Assembly (NCBI GenBank): GCA_012934845.2
Contig: WNNJ02001223.1
Coordinates: 62,001 to 126,000 of the forward strand
Length of the DNA: 64,000 bases
From: Pomphorhynchus laevis
Lineage: Eukaryota; Acanthocephala; Palaeacanthocephala; Echinorhynchida; Pomphorhynchidae
Direction of reading: 5' to 3'
Positions within the stretch are counted from its first letter, which is position 1. Each line of letters starts with the position of its first letter. The position numbers were made by a program, and so were the translations under genes. Under the pieces are notes generated by a model. It was given only the letters and a program-made list of their open reading frames with translations. It was not told where the DNA came from and did no database searches. Shown here piece after piece: positions 21,821 through 33,613 of the stretch.

Positions 21821-24278
21821 ATGCAAAGTAGTCAAGAGCCTTTTTCACTGAATATACTTCAGTGGAATTCGGGAGGTGCTTCTGCTCTTAGCCTTCTATC
21901 TGGTAGAGATGCGGATGTTATAGTCCTTCAGGAGACGCGGTCTATCCGTATCCCCAGGACATTACTCGATTTATCCCCAAGCATATTTACACCCACTTCA
22001 CTCCGTACATAACCCTCCTCACGCCTCTTCATCTCAAGGTCTCTTAACCCTAGTTAAATGCTCCTTAAGATCATCCCTTCTTTTAAACTATTCTTGTCCA
22101 GCCCTGTCTTGTTTAGCTGTTTTACTTTGTAAGAATGGTAAACGTATCAGCATAGCCAATATCTATATTAGGCCAGGGGAAATTCACAAGAACCGTGATC
22201 TCCTGGACCGTATCTGGGGTAGTGGCTATGACATGTTACTCGGTGACTTCAACGACAGAACTGGTCGTTGGATTAATGCAGCACTCCGCAGAGCCAGGAA
22301 CGATTACCTTATTCACAAACCACCGTCCCCAACTTTTCATTGCTCAACAACTAATTCTCTCCTCGACATATTACTGCTTCATAAGATGTGGTTGTTGAAA
22401 CCCATCTGCACTGAGCAGTCGCGCCAAAAACAGACCATCTCTCATGACCTAATTCGTTGGCGGATAGAGGAAGATACGTTGCTTAGAAGGAGGTTTCACT
22501 TTGATCCCATCAGAGTGGCTTTCTTTCAGGCGGCTATCCAACTCTTCCCCAGAATTGGTAATGAGAATTTGACCGAATTTAATTCCTTCCTCTCCTCGCA
22601 AGCTACCGCGTTTCTTTCGACTACCTATAAAGGTCATATTTACAATCCCACTCCAACAAAACTCAAGGTTTTGGCTAAAATGCTAGGTCTTCCCAATGTC
22701 TCTGTTTCCGCCAGGCAGGCCATCTCGAATGAATACTGGAGCACTAGATATAGGTTCCAGCTGAGCAGGGATAAGGCGAACATCGCTCACCTTAACCCTT
22801 CTCAGTCTTCCTTCTGGAAGATATTCAAGAAGGAGAAGTTTGTCTGTTGGAAGGATAGAGCTTTGGGTTGGATTGGTAGTATAGGCCTTGATAATGTTTT
22901 GAAGGAGTCACTATCCCTACATAATTATGGAGCCACTCAATCTCCCCAACCAATCCCGCCTTGGGGTGACTTCAGAAGCAGGGACTTATCTGTTACAGAT
23001 ATCCTGAACTCCTGGGGGCCACTTCCGGGCACCTCTAAATCTGTCGCTCCACTATCTTCTCGAGTCTGTCAGCTTTTGACAGCCGATCAAAGAAGAGAAG
23101 TGGCCGTCACAATGCTTTTAGCCTCACCATCCGATGTAGCCGGCATCAATATTAGTCGTAGAATTTTCTTACCAAAGCATAGTCCGGTTTCATGTCCCAA
23201 AGATCTGCGTCCCATTTCGATTCAAAACTCCCTCATCTCCATCTACGAAAAAGCGCTTGCGCGTAGAATCCGCGACCATTTAAGTAGGCGTAATTTGATC
23301 CCACCGAGTTTTCACGGGTTTGTCAAGGGACGCTCGGTTCATTCAGCAATAGGTGAAGTGCATCAGTTTTGTAGGGATAATAGCCATCAACTAGCTGTGG
23401 CTGTTTTCCTTGACTTTTCTGCTGCATTTGACCGCATTTCCATTCCCTTTGTTATCTCCTCTCTCAGGTCACTCGGGTTGCCTGCGAGAATTGTTAACAG
23501 GGTGGAGATATTACTGTTTACCAAGAGGTTCTACTATGAAGACGACCCTGATGCGTGTCAGTTCTACCCTATTACAGGTGTGCCCCAAGGATCCCCACTT
23601 TCTCCTATCTTATTTCTTGCTGCCTCCATTGTACTATTCAAGAATTTTAAACGTGATCAACATCTAGTGGTATACGCTGATGATACCACGGCCCTGTTCT
23701 CTGGACGCAGGTGCAAAGATGTCGCTTCAGACATCAGCCGTTTCTTTTTAAGATTAACAGACCAGCTGACCCTATCCAATCTTATTTTAAATTCATCCAA
23801 ATCGCAGGTAGTTGTCTTTCATGGCACCCCTGCGACAAAGAAAAAATTAAAGAGACTAGCACTCTCAGCTCTATCTTCTATATTGACTAATCAACCACTC
23901 CCTACCTTCACAAGTCGAGTAAAATACCTGGGGTTCACTGTTACGGTGAACTGGTCGGCGAAAGCTGACCTGGATAGACTTAAACGTATCCTGAAGAAAG
24001 CTAGGTGGGCCCTGAAACGGGCTCAGCATCTGTCGTTGAATGGGAAAACCCAAGTGCGCCTCTGGGGTACTTGGGCTATCTCGGGATTAGTCTTCTTTTC
24101 GAGAGGACGTCCTCCAGAGCAAAGACTAAGGTTTCTCAAGCTCCTCATCTCGCGATTACCGCGCATAGTCCGCCTAGATTGGATTCTTCGGGGGGTGATA
24201 GACCCCGGGTGGTTCAGTCGAAGAGCGGCGTGTTGGATTAGCTGGAGGGCTCAGATCCCGCTGGACCTGAGGCCGTGA
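21821..24278 (+). pseudogene. LINE ORF2: apurinic-type endonuclease and reverse transcriptase
   Basis: The ATG at 21,821 opens the endonuclease (LNILQWNSGGASA, DADVIVLQETR). The frame changes after about 22,010 and again near 22,230, and the endonuclease motif LLGDFNDRTGRW lies at the start of the long final frame (22,233-24,278). Reverse-transcriptase blocks are KDLRPISIQNSLISIYEK, FHGFVKGRSVHSA, AVFLDFSAAFDRI, GVPQGSPLSPILF and VVYADDTTALF. The catalytic YADD is intact. The final frame is open for 681 codons, so the copy is not very old. Confidence 0.8.
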
Positions 24279-24407
24279 CATCATTATGAAGACTAAATGC
24301 TATTATGAGTTGTCTTATTTGAACTGCATTTTTTTTTCTCTCTTTTCGTTATTTTTTAGTGGTTGTTAGTTATTTAAGAAATTCCTTATCTTATCTTATG
24401 AAATATC

Positions 24408-24505
24408 GGACATTAACGTTTTGTTGTATTAAATAAAAATACTTTTCTTTGTTTTAGAAAGATTTTATTTATAAAAGAAAGAAAAAAACGGAAATTTTCA
24501 AAAAA
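24408..24505 (+). repeat. Right terminal repeat of PLE-2, part after the LINE
   Basis: GGACATTAACGTTTTGTTGT to GGAAATTTTCAAA matches 15,992-16,097 of the left repeat. The 13-bp target duplication follows at 24,506-24,518. Confidence 0.7.
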
Positions 24506-24518
24506 GTTGATAAGTTAT

Positions 24519-26395
24519 ATTGAAAGTTAAGCGAAAATATATATGATCAAAATGTGGCTGCGAGGATGGATATACTACAAAACTGTTAGCAAGAGCTTTG
24601 ACAATAGCCTCTTTGTCAACTTAATTACCGGATTTCGAACGAACACAATTAATCATAGCAGATAAGGTACAAACATGCCTAACAATTGCCCACAAACGTC
24701 CAGGTGACCTAATTAGTACTATGTCGACTAAAAAATATTTATTTACTTAAAGTAATCTACAAATTAGTTCAGCCTTGAAGTTATTTAATATTTAAGAATT
24801 GATTTAAAAAATAAAATTATAATGCCTTATTTAATTTTATCGAATTGAGAAGCCATACCCAGCAAATGAAAATTACATTTATTTTCAATATCTCGACAGG
24901 GTAAAGCAGTCATCATCAGGGATATTTAATTGTAATCAGTTATTGATCAATAAGATAGCTGTATGGAATGTGCTGTCTTAATTGACAAATTACTAATTAT
25001 TATTAAATATTCTGTATAAATATTGAAAATAAATTCAATTTTAATTTGCCAAGTATGGCTTTTCAATTTAGCAAAATAAAAAAAACCAGCAGGTTTTTAT
25101 TATTCCTATTATTTTTTTCTTTATTCCAATTAAAGCCTTTAATTTTCAGAAAAGAATTTCACAATGCCAACACAAATAATTAAACAACAAATTGTATTAG
25201 CACAAAAGAATTGTATTCTAATAAATGTGAGGAGTCACTGACTATTTTTCGAGCATCTTTAGAGATTCTTAAAAACTGCTTACAGCTAAAAATTGGATTT
25301 TTAACTGAAAATCCAATTGAATTTTTAACTTATTTGTACTGTTCATTATTTATCGAATAATAAGCCATTATTTTTAACTATTTTAGTTTATTTTCCTTAA
25401 AGAAAATCAACGATTTGTTAATCAATTTTTTTAAAATAAAATTTTAATATTTTTTGAATAAAATTATATTGTATAAAATAACAGAAGTAAAATTAGAATT
25501 ATAGATAAAATAAAATTATAATTGTTAAGTAGATGATGTCTGCCATTTTGTATTTCATCTATGTTTAATTTAATAATTTCATCGTACTCTTTAGGTTATT
25601 CTGTATAATTAAATGTATTAAATGCTTTATAGAACATTATTTTTAATAAAAAGGTGAAGTTTTATTATTATATATTCAAGAGAAAGCGCAAAAGCTGTCT
25701 AGTTCGATTACATTAGTATAAATAAATATATAAATATATATACAATTATTCGAATCAATTTAACTCTTGGGTAATTCTTTATAATAGCTGAGCTTTGAAA
25801 CGAGTGTCAAAGTGAGTATCAAATAGCAATTGCGTTAGCAGATAAGTGCACATATGCCACGATTTCTTGGCTTCAGGCTCACGGTCTTGGTAGAGTGATC
25901 TATGTGATTATTTTAATAAATTCAATTGATAGCGGTTTTGCTTAGGTCATTATTTACTCAAAAGGATAATCTTGATGTTCTGTAAAAGTTTTTCGTGTAT
26001 CAAGATATCGAAGAAATACAGTTTTCTTTTTAACAATCAAATGCTCTCAACTTTTATGCCAATTATGAAAACCACAAAGATTGACACGAATACTCCGCAA
26101 TACTTCTCGGGGTATTCGATACTCCGCGATTTATCTCCATAAGAAATGTTGAAGTTGAGAGAAGCAAATAGTGAATTACGAAGTCGTCTATCTAAAGGTG
26201 AACTAATCATTGTATACGAAATTTTCGGGTTGTCAGGTGGCGCCCAGTTGTTCGTTGGAACTTAGTGACTTCCTTGATTGTCGGCAATTCACCCAGGGCT
26301 TAAGTTAAAACTATCACAGTTGAGAAAGTAGTTAATATACCAATTTACCGCAGCCATCGTGCAATAATGTTCGTAGAAATATATCATTAGGGTGT
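24519..26395. other. AT-rich intergenic stretch with one foldback repeat
   Basis: No gene was found on either strand. It contains the inverted repeat 24,843-25,076. The rest is simple AT-rich sequence, with two short stretches (24,640-24,700 and 25,800-25,880) that share GCAGATAAG- and ACATATGCC-like phrases and may be old SINE remnants. Confidence 0.4.
24843..25076. repeat. Foldback repeat FB1 with a hammerhead-like core
   Basis: The arms (about 24,843-24,892 and 25,020-25,076) are inverted copies reading GAGAAGCCATAC...GCAAATGAAAATT. Next to the left arm the minus strand carries CTGATGATGAC, then GTCGAGATATTG, at 24,886-24,919. This is a degraded version of the hammerhead-like core seen in FB4 and FB8. 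Confidence 0.55.
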
Positions 26396-26496
26396 TGTAG
26401 TGATTTTCTAAATCTAACTATGCTTTGTTCTTACAATTGTTTTGCTTTCAGATGTATGATAAAACTATTTAACTTCTGTCGTTTTCCCTCAGTTCA
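26396..26496 (+). repeat. Gypsy-2 5' LTR
   Basis: This 101-bp repeat is shared with 28,913-29,013. It contains ATGTATGATAAA at 26,452-26,463 (LTR nucleotides 57-68), complementary to the site at 26,498-26,509. Confidence 0.85.
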
Positions 26497-26497
26497 A

Positions 26498-26509
26498 TTT
26501 ATCATACAT
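26498..26509 (+). promoter_or_regulatory. Predicted self-primer binding site of Gypsy-2
   Basis: TTTATCATACAT follows the LTR after one A, exactly the spacing seen in Gypsy-1. It is the complement of LTR nucleotides 57-68. The two elements use unrelated sequences for the same pairing, which supports a functional fold-back primer. The function is inferred from the Tf1 precedent. Confidence 0.55.
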
Positions 26510-28912
26510 TGTACGAAATGGACAAGCTGCTCAAACCATCAGTTTTGGACCTCACGCCTTATCACAACGACTCATCAACAGTATGGCATCACTGGTGGAA
26601 ACAATTTGAGTCTTTTGTCTGTTCGATCGACTCAGTGACCAAAGAGCAGAAGTTCAACCTTTTAATCAATCACGTTTCTGCATCTGTCTACAATCTCTTT
26701 AATGATAGCGCGTCATATACAAATGCAATAGCTAATCTTGCTTCTATATTTGTGAAAGACAGGGTAGATATATATGTCCGCCATCGTCTACATAGCCTAC
26801 GACAAGAATTCACACAATCGATTGATCAATTATAAGGTCACTGGAAGCTTTGGCTAAACAGATCAATTATAAGGCCTTAACGAAGGATCAATATAGAGAT
26901 ATCTTCTTACGAGATGCTTCTGTCGCTGGAATCTGTTCGGTCACAATCCGAGAAAGCTTACTGGAAAATCCGTCGTTAGATAAAACCGAAACCCACAGAC
27001 TAGCTTAATTGTTAGAATCAGCACACAACACTGACTAATTCCGTATCGCCTGAGAATTGCTGCGCCAATATGCGAATAGCTAAAATGTGTTATTTCTGTG
27101 GTGGATCCAGTCAAATACGCTCATTCTGTCCTGCTCGAAATGTACGTTGTCATAAGTATGACAAGCCAGATCATTTTGCAAAAGTATACAAGGCCAAACA
27201 TTCGTATTCCTCGGCGGTAGTCGCAGCGACTATTTCGGCAAATTCAAATCAACATAATAATTTTAAATGGCCAGTCAAACCGTTTGTCATTCTAAACGGG
27301 CAAATAATAGTGGCATTACTTAATACAGAAAGTGCTTTTAATATCATCAAACGCTGCGTTGCTGAACGATGTGAATTGAAATTACAGCCCGCCAGAATGA
27401 ATGTCCGTATGGCCTCGTCCCCATTTGCTTGTCAAATTAAGTTCTCGACGATCGCGGATTTGACAATGAATGGAAGTGTTTATTGCGACAAAATTCTTAG
27501 TTTTATCGAACCTAGTCACGGACGTGATATTATGATTACCATTCTTCAAACAGCATTCTGCCGTTACAATACGTTTGTATGGAAACAAAAGTCCTATGAT
27601 CGTGGCATCCGCTGTTCCTTGTATGAAAATCGAATCCCTCCCTTTATTCGACTATTTGTCGGATAACGTAAAAGCTATCGCAGTTTAGAATTTGTTTTCT
27701 TGGTTATCAAATTGACAAAGGTAAAATGTTACCTGATCCCGGACGTATAAAACCGATATCCGATATGCCTAAACCATCTAGCACTATAGAACTTAAAGTA
27801 GTAATGGGCATATTCTCCCATTATTCTCGTTGGATCCGAAACTTCTCTGAAATCGATCATCCCCTCGCAATTGTACAATCATTCCCTTTGTCAAATGAAG
27901 CGAAGTCCGCTTTATCCGTCTTTAAAACTGAACTTATCAAATCAACTTTGACTAAGATCGATTTCTCGTTGCTATTCACTCTCGAAACCGATGCATCCGA
28001 ATTTGCGATTGAAGCTACCTTAAGCCAGAAATCTAAACATGTACAAATCGCTATCGATACCTACTGACAGTCGTTGACGAATATAGCCGTTTTCCTTTCG
28101 GATTTTTATGTGCCGACACCGGATCCTCAACGTTAATAAATTGTTTGGAACAAATTTTCGCAATCTTCGGAGTGGCAGAGAGTGTTTATACAGATCGAGC
28201 GACCTCGTACACGTTCACATAATTTCGAAATTATTTGCTCAAACTAGGAGTTACACTAACACTCAACTCCTTATCATTCAAATTCAAATGGGCAGGTCGA
28301 AAGGTATAACGGTATGATATGGAAATCTATACTCTTACGTTTGGATGGACTTGGCTTATCTGTTGAACAGCTGCAAACAAAATTGGCTGAATCATTACAT
28401 GCTATCCGATCACTATTGTGTACGGCAACCAATCAATCGTCTCATGAACACATGTTCAACTACCAGCTTAGATCAGGCAGTGGAGTAAGCCTAGCTTTCT
28501 TGGTTGACCGATCCCGGTGACGTTCTACTTAAAAGATTCGATCGAACCAGCAGTAATGAACCTCCCGTCAACCAAGCTAAACTCGTTTACGCTAATCCTT
28601 ACTATGCATTAATTCGCAATCAAAACGGAAGTGAGAGCATAGTATCAATCCAGCATTTAGCTCGGCCACCTTCGGAGATTTTGGATTCTAATCCTCCTTC
28701 CGGAATAAACTCTCACAGACGTCCTGAAAATGATATTAATAATAATGTTGGTCAATCTATTTACTGTGAAGGAAACGATTCACCCGTACAAAGCGAACGA
28801 CGATCCCCTTCCCCTGAACTCGAACAAACAGCTTCACCTGAACTTGAATTAAGAAGTTCGAGTAGATGTCGAAAAAAACCGCAATATCTTCATGAATACG
28901 AGATGGGGTGAA

Positions 28913-29013
28913 TGTGGTGATTTTCTAAATCTAACTATGATTTGTTCTTACAATTGTTTTGCTTTCAGATGTATGATAAAGCTATTTAACTTCTGTCGTT
29001 TTCCCTCAGTTCA
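28913..29013 (+). repeat. Gypsy-2 3' LTR
   Basis: This 101-bp repeat carries about three differences from the 5' LTR. Confidence 0.85.
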
Positions 29014-29164
29014 GGCTTTAATCTCATTCAGTAGCATATATTGTAATACTTAAAAGTACTCTCAATGCAAAGCCACGCCCTATTTGTCAGTCGGTTGTCT
29101 GATCTTCGCAGTTTGATTGCGCAAATAGTAGAATAAACGTATTATTTACTGTCGCACACATACG

Positions 29165-29650
29165 ATGTATTCTGTGCTACTGAATCGTGGATCCATTAAT
29201 ATATTGTTGATATTGCTGTTGATATTTCTGGTTATCGCCTACTTCGAAGCGATAGAAAGTCAGGTAAACGTGGTGAAGGGTTTACCGCTTATGTTCGAGA
29301 TAATATTTTGATTTTTGACGTTTCTAATGTATGTGACCCAAATGATTCATTTAAAAGTATCAACTTCCATATCAAATATGAATATATTGATATTAATTTT
29401 TGTGTTGTATATCGTTATCCATCCATAATTATAGATTGTGATCTAAAATCCAATTTACAATCAGTATGCCTCTGTTCACATTTTATTATCTTAGGAGATT
29501 TTAATCTCCCACGTTCTAATTGGGCAGAGTCTATTTTATAATGGAAGCACTGCAGAAACATAAATTTCTAAATTCCTTTCTGATGAGCTTCCGCTATTCC
29601 AACACGTTCAACAGCCGACTTGTTTCTCATCGAGAGTAGGTTCTGCGCTT
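29165..29650 (+). mobile_element. LINE-C, endonuclease fragment (left part)
   Basis: The plus strand reads TESW, then GYRLLRSDRKSGKRGEG, YVRDNI, CVVYRYPS and FIILGDFNLPRSNW. These are the ordered motifs of a LINE apurinic-type endonuclease. It is 5'-truncated. A further block, QHVQQPTCFSSRVGSAL, ends where LINE-A begins. The sequence resumes at about 33,614. Confidence 0.65.
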
Positions 29651-29654
29651 AAAA

Positions 29655-32600
29655 AAGATTTATTTTTACGTGGCAAATGCTGGCTGGCGCACGCTTACAT
29701 GACCACAACTACAAAAAAAACAAGAATCTAAATCATGTGTCGAGGAGGTGGGTTTGGAGGCGGCATTTGAATGCAATAAAAAAGGGAGCGCGGCGGACGT
29801 CGAGTGGCAGTTGATTTCAGGTGAGTGGGGCGGCGACGAGGAAGGATCAGAGACCGTAATGTTAGAGTAATTGGGAACGTAGAGTAAGAGGAAATTGCGG
29901 GAACGCAATGATAGAGAGGTGGGACGAGTGACGTCTAAGAAAGGAAGGTTGATGAATGATTGGGAGCCGACAGCGATGAGTCGAAAAGTTACGAGAAGGT
30001 GAAGTTGTATGGGGTTGTGGATGGTGGGCCAGGAGAGTTGGACAAGATATGTGGATGTGTGGTCAAAGCGACGGAGACGTCGAAGCATTCGAACGGCGGA
30101 GTTGATGATTCGTTGTAGGGGTAGGATGATGGATTTAATAGAATTGGCGAAAAGGCTAAGGCAGTAATCGATTTTGGGGAAACGAATCGATGAAAGAATA
30201 TACAAAGGAACGAAAGTCGATAAGAGGCGAATACGGTGGATGTCACGGAGAATTAAGTTAGACGAGCGAACCTCGTAAGGAACAAAGGTTCAAGGGAAAG
30301 GTTATCATCGAAATGGAAGCCTAAGAAAGTGAGATTGTGGACTATGGGGATGATTGATGAGGCAAAAGATACAGGGGGAGGAGATATGTTAGGTTGACGG
30401 GGTAGGATCCACATTATTTTGGACTTGTCCGGGTTTAGAACGAGACGACGATGAGTGAGACGTTTGTAGATAGAAGAAAGACAGTTAGTGGCAGAAATTG
30501 CGATATCGTGTATGCGATGTGCGGGTGCATGAGCACTTTTTAGGATGTCATCGGCCTATTTCATGACGTTTAAGGAGTAAGGTTTGATAAACGGAGCGAG
30601 ATCGGCAAGTAGAAGAGAGAAAAACAGGGTACCTAGGACTGAACCTTGTGCGATCGAGCAGAAAATAGGGATGTGAGGAGAGGATGATGAATTTGAACAT
30701 ACTCGAAAAGAACGGTCGGATAGAAATGAGGTAAACCATGCTACGGAGTAGGAAGAAAAGCCGTAATCATAACGAAGGCGAGAAAAGAGGATGGAGTAGT
30801 CGACGATGTCGAAGGCGGAGGAGAGGTAGAGGGTTATGATAACACTATATAGAACCTTGTCACGAGAAATGAGTAGGTCGTTGTAAATTTTCATGCAGGC
30901 AATTTCTGTTGAGTGATTAGAGCGGTAAGCATATTGGAAATGAGGGTACAGATTAGATGAAGAGAGATAAACGTTGATCTGTATTAAGATAAGGCACTCT
31001 AAGAGCTTGGAAAGAGTAAGAAGGAGTGAAATAAGGCGATAGCTAGAAGGGAGGGGTCGAGCGATTGTTTTTTAAGGAGTGGACGAACAATGGCGGATGT
31101 TCAGTGTGAAGGAAAGATACGACTGCGGATGGACGAGTTTAACAAGGTGGTGAGGAAAGGGGATATCGATGTGCATAAGGAGTTAAGTATGGGGGTAGGC
31201 AGGGTATCGGCAGGTGAGGTTTTGTTGGGCAAGGACATGAGGACAGATGATACTTCGGCAGGTGATACAGGAATAAGATGAAAGAGTTCCGGGAGGATGA
31301 GGTGAGGCGAGTAGCAGTGAGATGGAATTGAGACGGGGTTGTGAGAGAGCAACGTGGATACTTTGGTCTGAAGAAATGACGAATAATCATGAGGTTGATG
31401 TTACAAGACGAAGAGGAGCGAGAATGATTGAGTTGAAGTGATGCCAGAGAGACTTAGAGTTTTATGAAGTGTTTATTTTATGCTGCCAGAAAGAGTTGCA
31501 TTTGGTACGTAGTAAGTGGAGATGAGACCGGCGAAGACAAGATAGGAATCACGGAGAGACGGAGTGGGCGAGCGGATATCACGTCAGAGAGATCAATGAT
31601 ATACTTGAAAAGCATGACGAAGTCGACGCTTTGAGAGTAGGCATTTGATGTCAAACCATGGGGCACGGTGCAAGTGACGTTAATGGTGAACCTTGAAGGG
31701 CAAGAGAAGATCGAGAGTGGATGTGAGTTCAGAGTTGAAAAGAAATGCAAAATCGTTAGGAGAGGATGATGTTAATCTTGACCTCCCCCTTCTTCGCTCT
31801 GTACAGAGCGAAGAAGGGGGAGGTCAAGATATCTCCAAGGGCGACGTATGATGGTAGGTGTGTAAAGCGGGTTGTGGTTGGAAGTGAGATCAAGGGTGAC
31901 GAGAAAGGGATCGGATATACCAGGATCGGAGATGGAAAGTGAGGTTTAGACAGCAAAACGATCGGAGACACCAAGGATGTGTGTGGGCAGTGGAGATGAG
32001 TTTGTAATTGTAGCTGGATAGAATCGTTCTGTGGATAGAATTGTAGCCGGATGGAATCGTTCAAAGATTGGCGGTCGAGGCGGATGTTGAAGCCACCAAG
32101 AACGAGTGAAGGGATGGAGGACAAAGAACAATGGGAAAGGGGGTCAGCGAGTTCGGTAAAAAATAAGGAGCTTGGAGCTGATGAACCAGGACGATATACA
32201 ATGGCGAGATCCAAAGTTATCAGGCTAGAAGAACGACAAGTGAGCAACTCAAAAGAGCAAGGACTGAAAGCTGGAGTGATTTTGTGAAGAGATGCGGGGT
32301 GACTGGCGAATGCGACAATGCCGCAATGATTAGAGAATTTTGAAGGGAGTGAGCTGATGGGGCGGTCGAATTCGACTAGTGAGCAACTGACAGAGAGCAG
32401 ACGACGTATGGAGAGGTCGTCAGAATCTGAGTGCCAGGATTCGGTGAAGCAGAAGAGATTGATGGATTGCTTGGTGAATAGGTTGATGATAAGATCGGAT
32501 TTAAGGAGAATAGATCTAGTGTTGAGAAGGCCAAGGCGGAAACCGTGTGTGGTGATGAAAGGGGCTAGCGTAGCTGACACATAGGGCAGATGGAGCGCTA

Positions 32601-33610
32601 TCGAATTTTAGAGCGGGTGTAAACAACTTGAAAATTTTCGTCGATGTTTCGGATGGAGAGGTATGTTTCGCTGTTTTCCTCGCTACGTCGTTTTTCGATG
32701 CGGGCAGAAGAGATTTGAGCGATTTCGGAAGGGGTGCGATCAGTGAAAATTCGATTCGTTGACGAGAGCATGAGTTTAAATCGTTGAGAGAGGACAAAGG
32801 ACGCGTGAGAGCGATGCTTGAAAACAATTTTCATGAGAGGGGCGGATAAGGATTAGATTGAGAAGATTTGTTTAGGCGGATGAATGGACAGGAGAGGGCG
32901 TTGAAAAATGATGGTTTATTCACAGGAACAAGAACGGGATGATGAATTTGAAGGCGAAAACATCGTAGTCGAGACGTGCTTGTGGAGATAAGGAGATGGA
33001 AGGAGCGATATTAGTGACGATTACTCAACGATCGTGGGAAAGAAAGCGTTTTCGTAAAGGAGGACGAGTGGCGTGAGTAGGTGAGATCACGATAAGAGAG
33101 CTGGCAGTTGAGGATATGGAGGGAGTAGGTTTGACAACTGGATACATTCAAGATAATGATAATAAAGAGGGTATCAAGCGATGTGAGGAAAGGCTATGAG
33201 TGGAAGGATCGTGGAGGTTGGTGGAGGTGATTTTGATTGATGGATGCAGATTTTTGAGAAACGAGACAGGAGGAACGAGGGGTGTCGTGAAGTGAAGATG
33301 ACATGATATGGGAAGTGCATATGGTGACATTGTCGTTGGGTGGAGAAAAGACATTGGAAATGACGGTGGTAGTTTGAGTGGACGAGTTAGATGTTGATAT
33401 GTGCTTATGTGAGAGTTTGCGGCTTAATTTGTTTGCACAAAATCCACGTAGAAAGTCTTCTTTAGACTTATTGTTGTCGCAGGCAAATTGTTGTCCAGAC
33501 GCCGTAGTCGTGTGTCGAGCACTGTACTTGCACTTGATCAGTTGATGTCGGTCGTAGCTGTTTACCGAACGTGTTTACCAAACTATCAAACGTGTTGATG
33601 TTTACCTAAC
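29655..33610 (-). mobile_element. CR1/L2-like LINE (LINE-A), nearly full length, inserted into LINE-C
   Basis: The minus strand gives, 5' to 3', a poorly conserved leader region (about 32,600-33,600), apurinic-type endonuclease (31,756-32,580: GLLNTRSILLKSDLIINLF, FCFTESWHS, AIVYRPG, VLGGFN), the N-terminal reverse-transcriptase region (31,101-31,352: AEVSSVLMSLPNKTSPADTL), the palm (30,556-30,894: LYLSSAFDIVDYSILFSRLR, AQGSVLGTLFFSLLLADL) and the C-terminus (29,666-30,205: LQRIINSAVRMLRRLRRF, TRPTSLSLRSRN). The L in VLGTLFF and the GGFN in place of GDFN mark decay, and several frame changes are present. The 3' tail AAATAAATCTT resembles that of the second copy at 34,668. A 56-bp palindrome sits in the endonuclease. 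Confidence 0.75.
31775..31830. repeat. Perfect 56-bp palindrome inside LINE-A
   Basis: The arms of 28 bp (31,775-31,802 and 31,803-31,830) are exact reverse complements with no spacer, centred on CTCTGT/ACAGAG. It is GC-richer than its surroundings. Confidence 0.9.
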
Positions 33611-33613
33611 TTG

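Larger units (their letters stand above)
20530..24398 (+). mobile_element. Jockey-group LINE inserted in the PLE-2 terminal repeat
   Basis: This is a 3.9-kb non-LTR retrotransposon with ORF1 (zinc knuckles) and ORF2 (endonuclease and reverse transcriptase). The 3' end is a short TTATC tandem tail (TTATCTTATCTTA). The 9-bp target duplication TGAAATATC lies at 20,521-20,529 and 24,399-24,407. It is apparently full or near full length, with a few frame breaks. GC content is clearly higher than in its AT-rich surroundings. Confidence 0.8.
15329..24505 (+). mobile_element. Composite Penelope-like element PLE-2 with nested insertions
   Basis: A PLE is bounded by a 13-bp target duplication. It has long direct terminal repeats (left about 15,329-16,100; right 20,178-20,529 continuing at 24,408-24,505), each carrying a hammerhead-like motif. 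The coding region lies at about 18,255-20,166. An IS630/Tc1-like transposon (about 16,250-17,935) interrupts the left part and a LINE (20,530-24,398) interrupts the right terminal repeat. Without these the element would be about 3.6 kb. Insertion order is PLE first, then the other two. Confidence 0.75.
26396..29013 (+). mobile_element. Ty3/Gypsy LTR retroelement (Gypsy-2), old and shortened fossil
   Basis: It has 101-bp LTRs (TG...CA) that differ at about three positions, so it is older than Gypsy-1. The internal part is only 2.4 kb. It has a gag start, a zinc knuckle (CYFCGGSSQIRSFCP), remains of the protease, a piece of the RT/RNase H border (GIFSHYSRWIRNFS, FTLETDASEFAIEATL), integrase remains and a C-terminal tail ending near 28,911. 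Most of the reverse transcriptase is gone. The element is broken in many places. It is clearly a relative of Gypsy-1 in gag and tail, but the LTR sequences are different. Confidence 0.75.

Noticed and set aside
32051-32287. Plus-strand open frames across 31-33 kb and 35 kb
   Set aside because: They are antisense shadows of LINE-A and LINE-B, whose endonuclease and reverse-transcriptase motifs lie on the minus strand.
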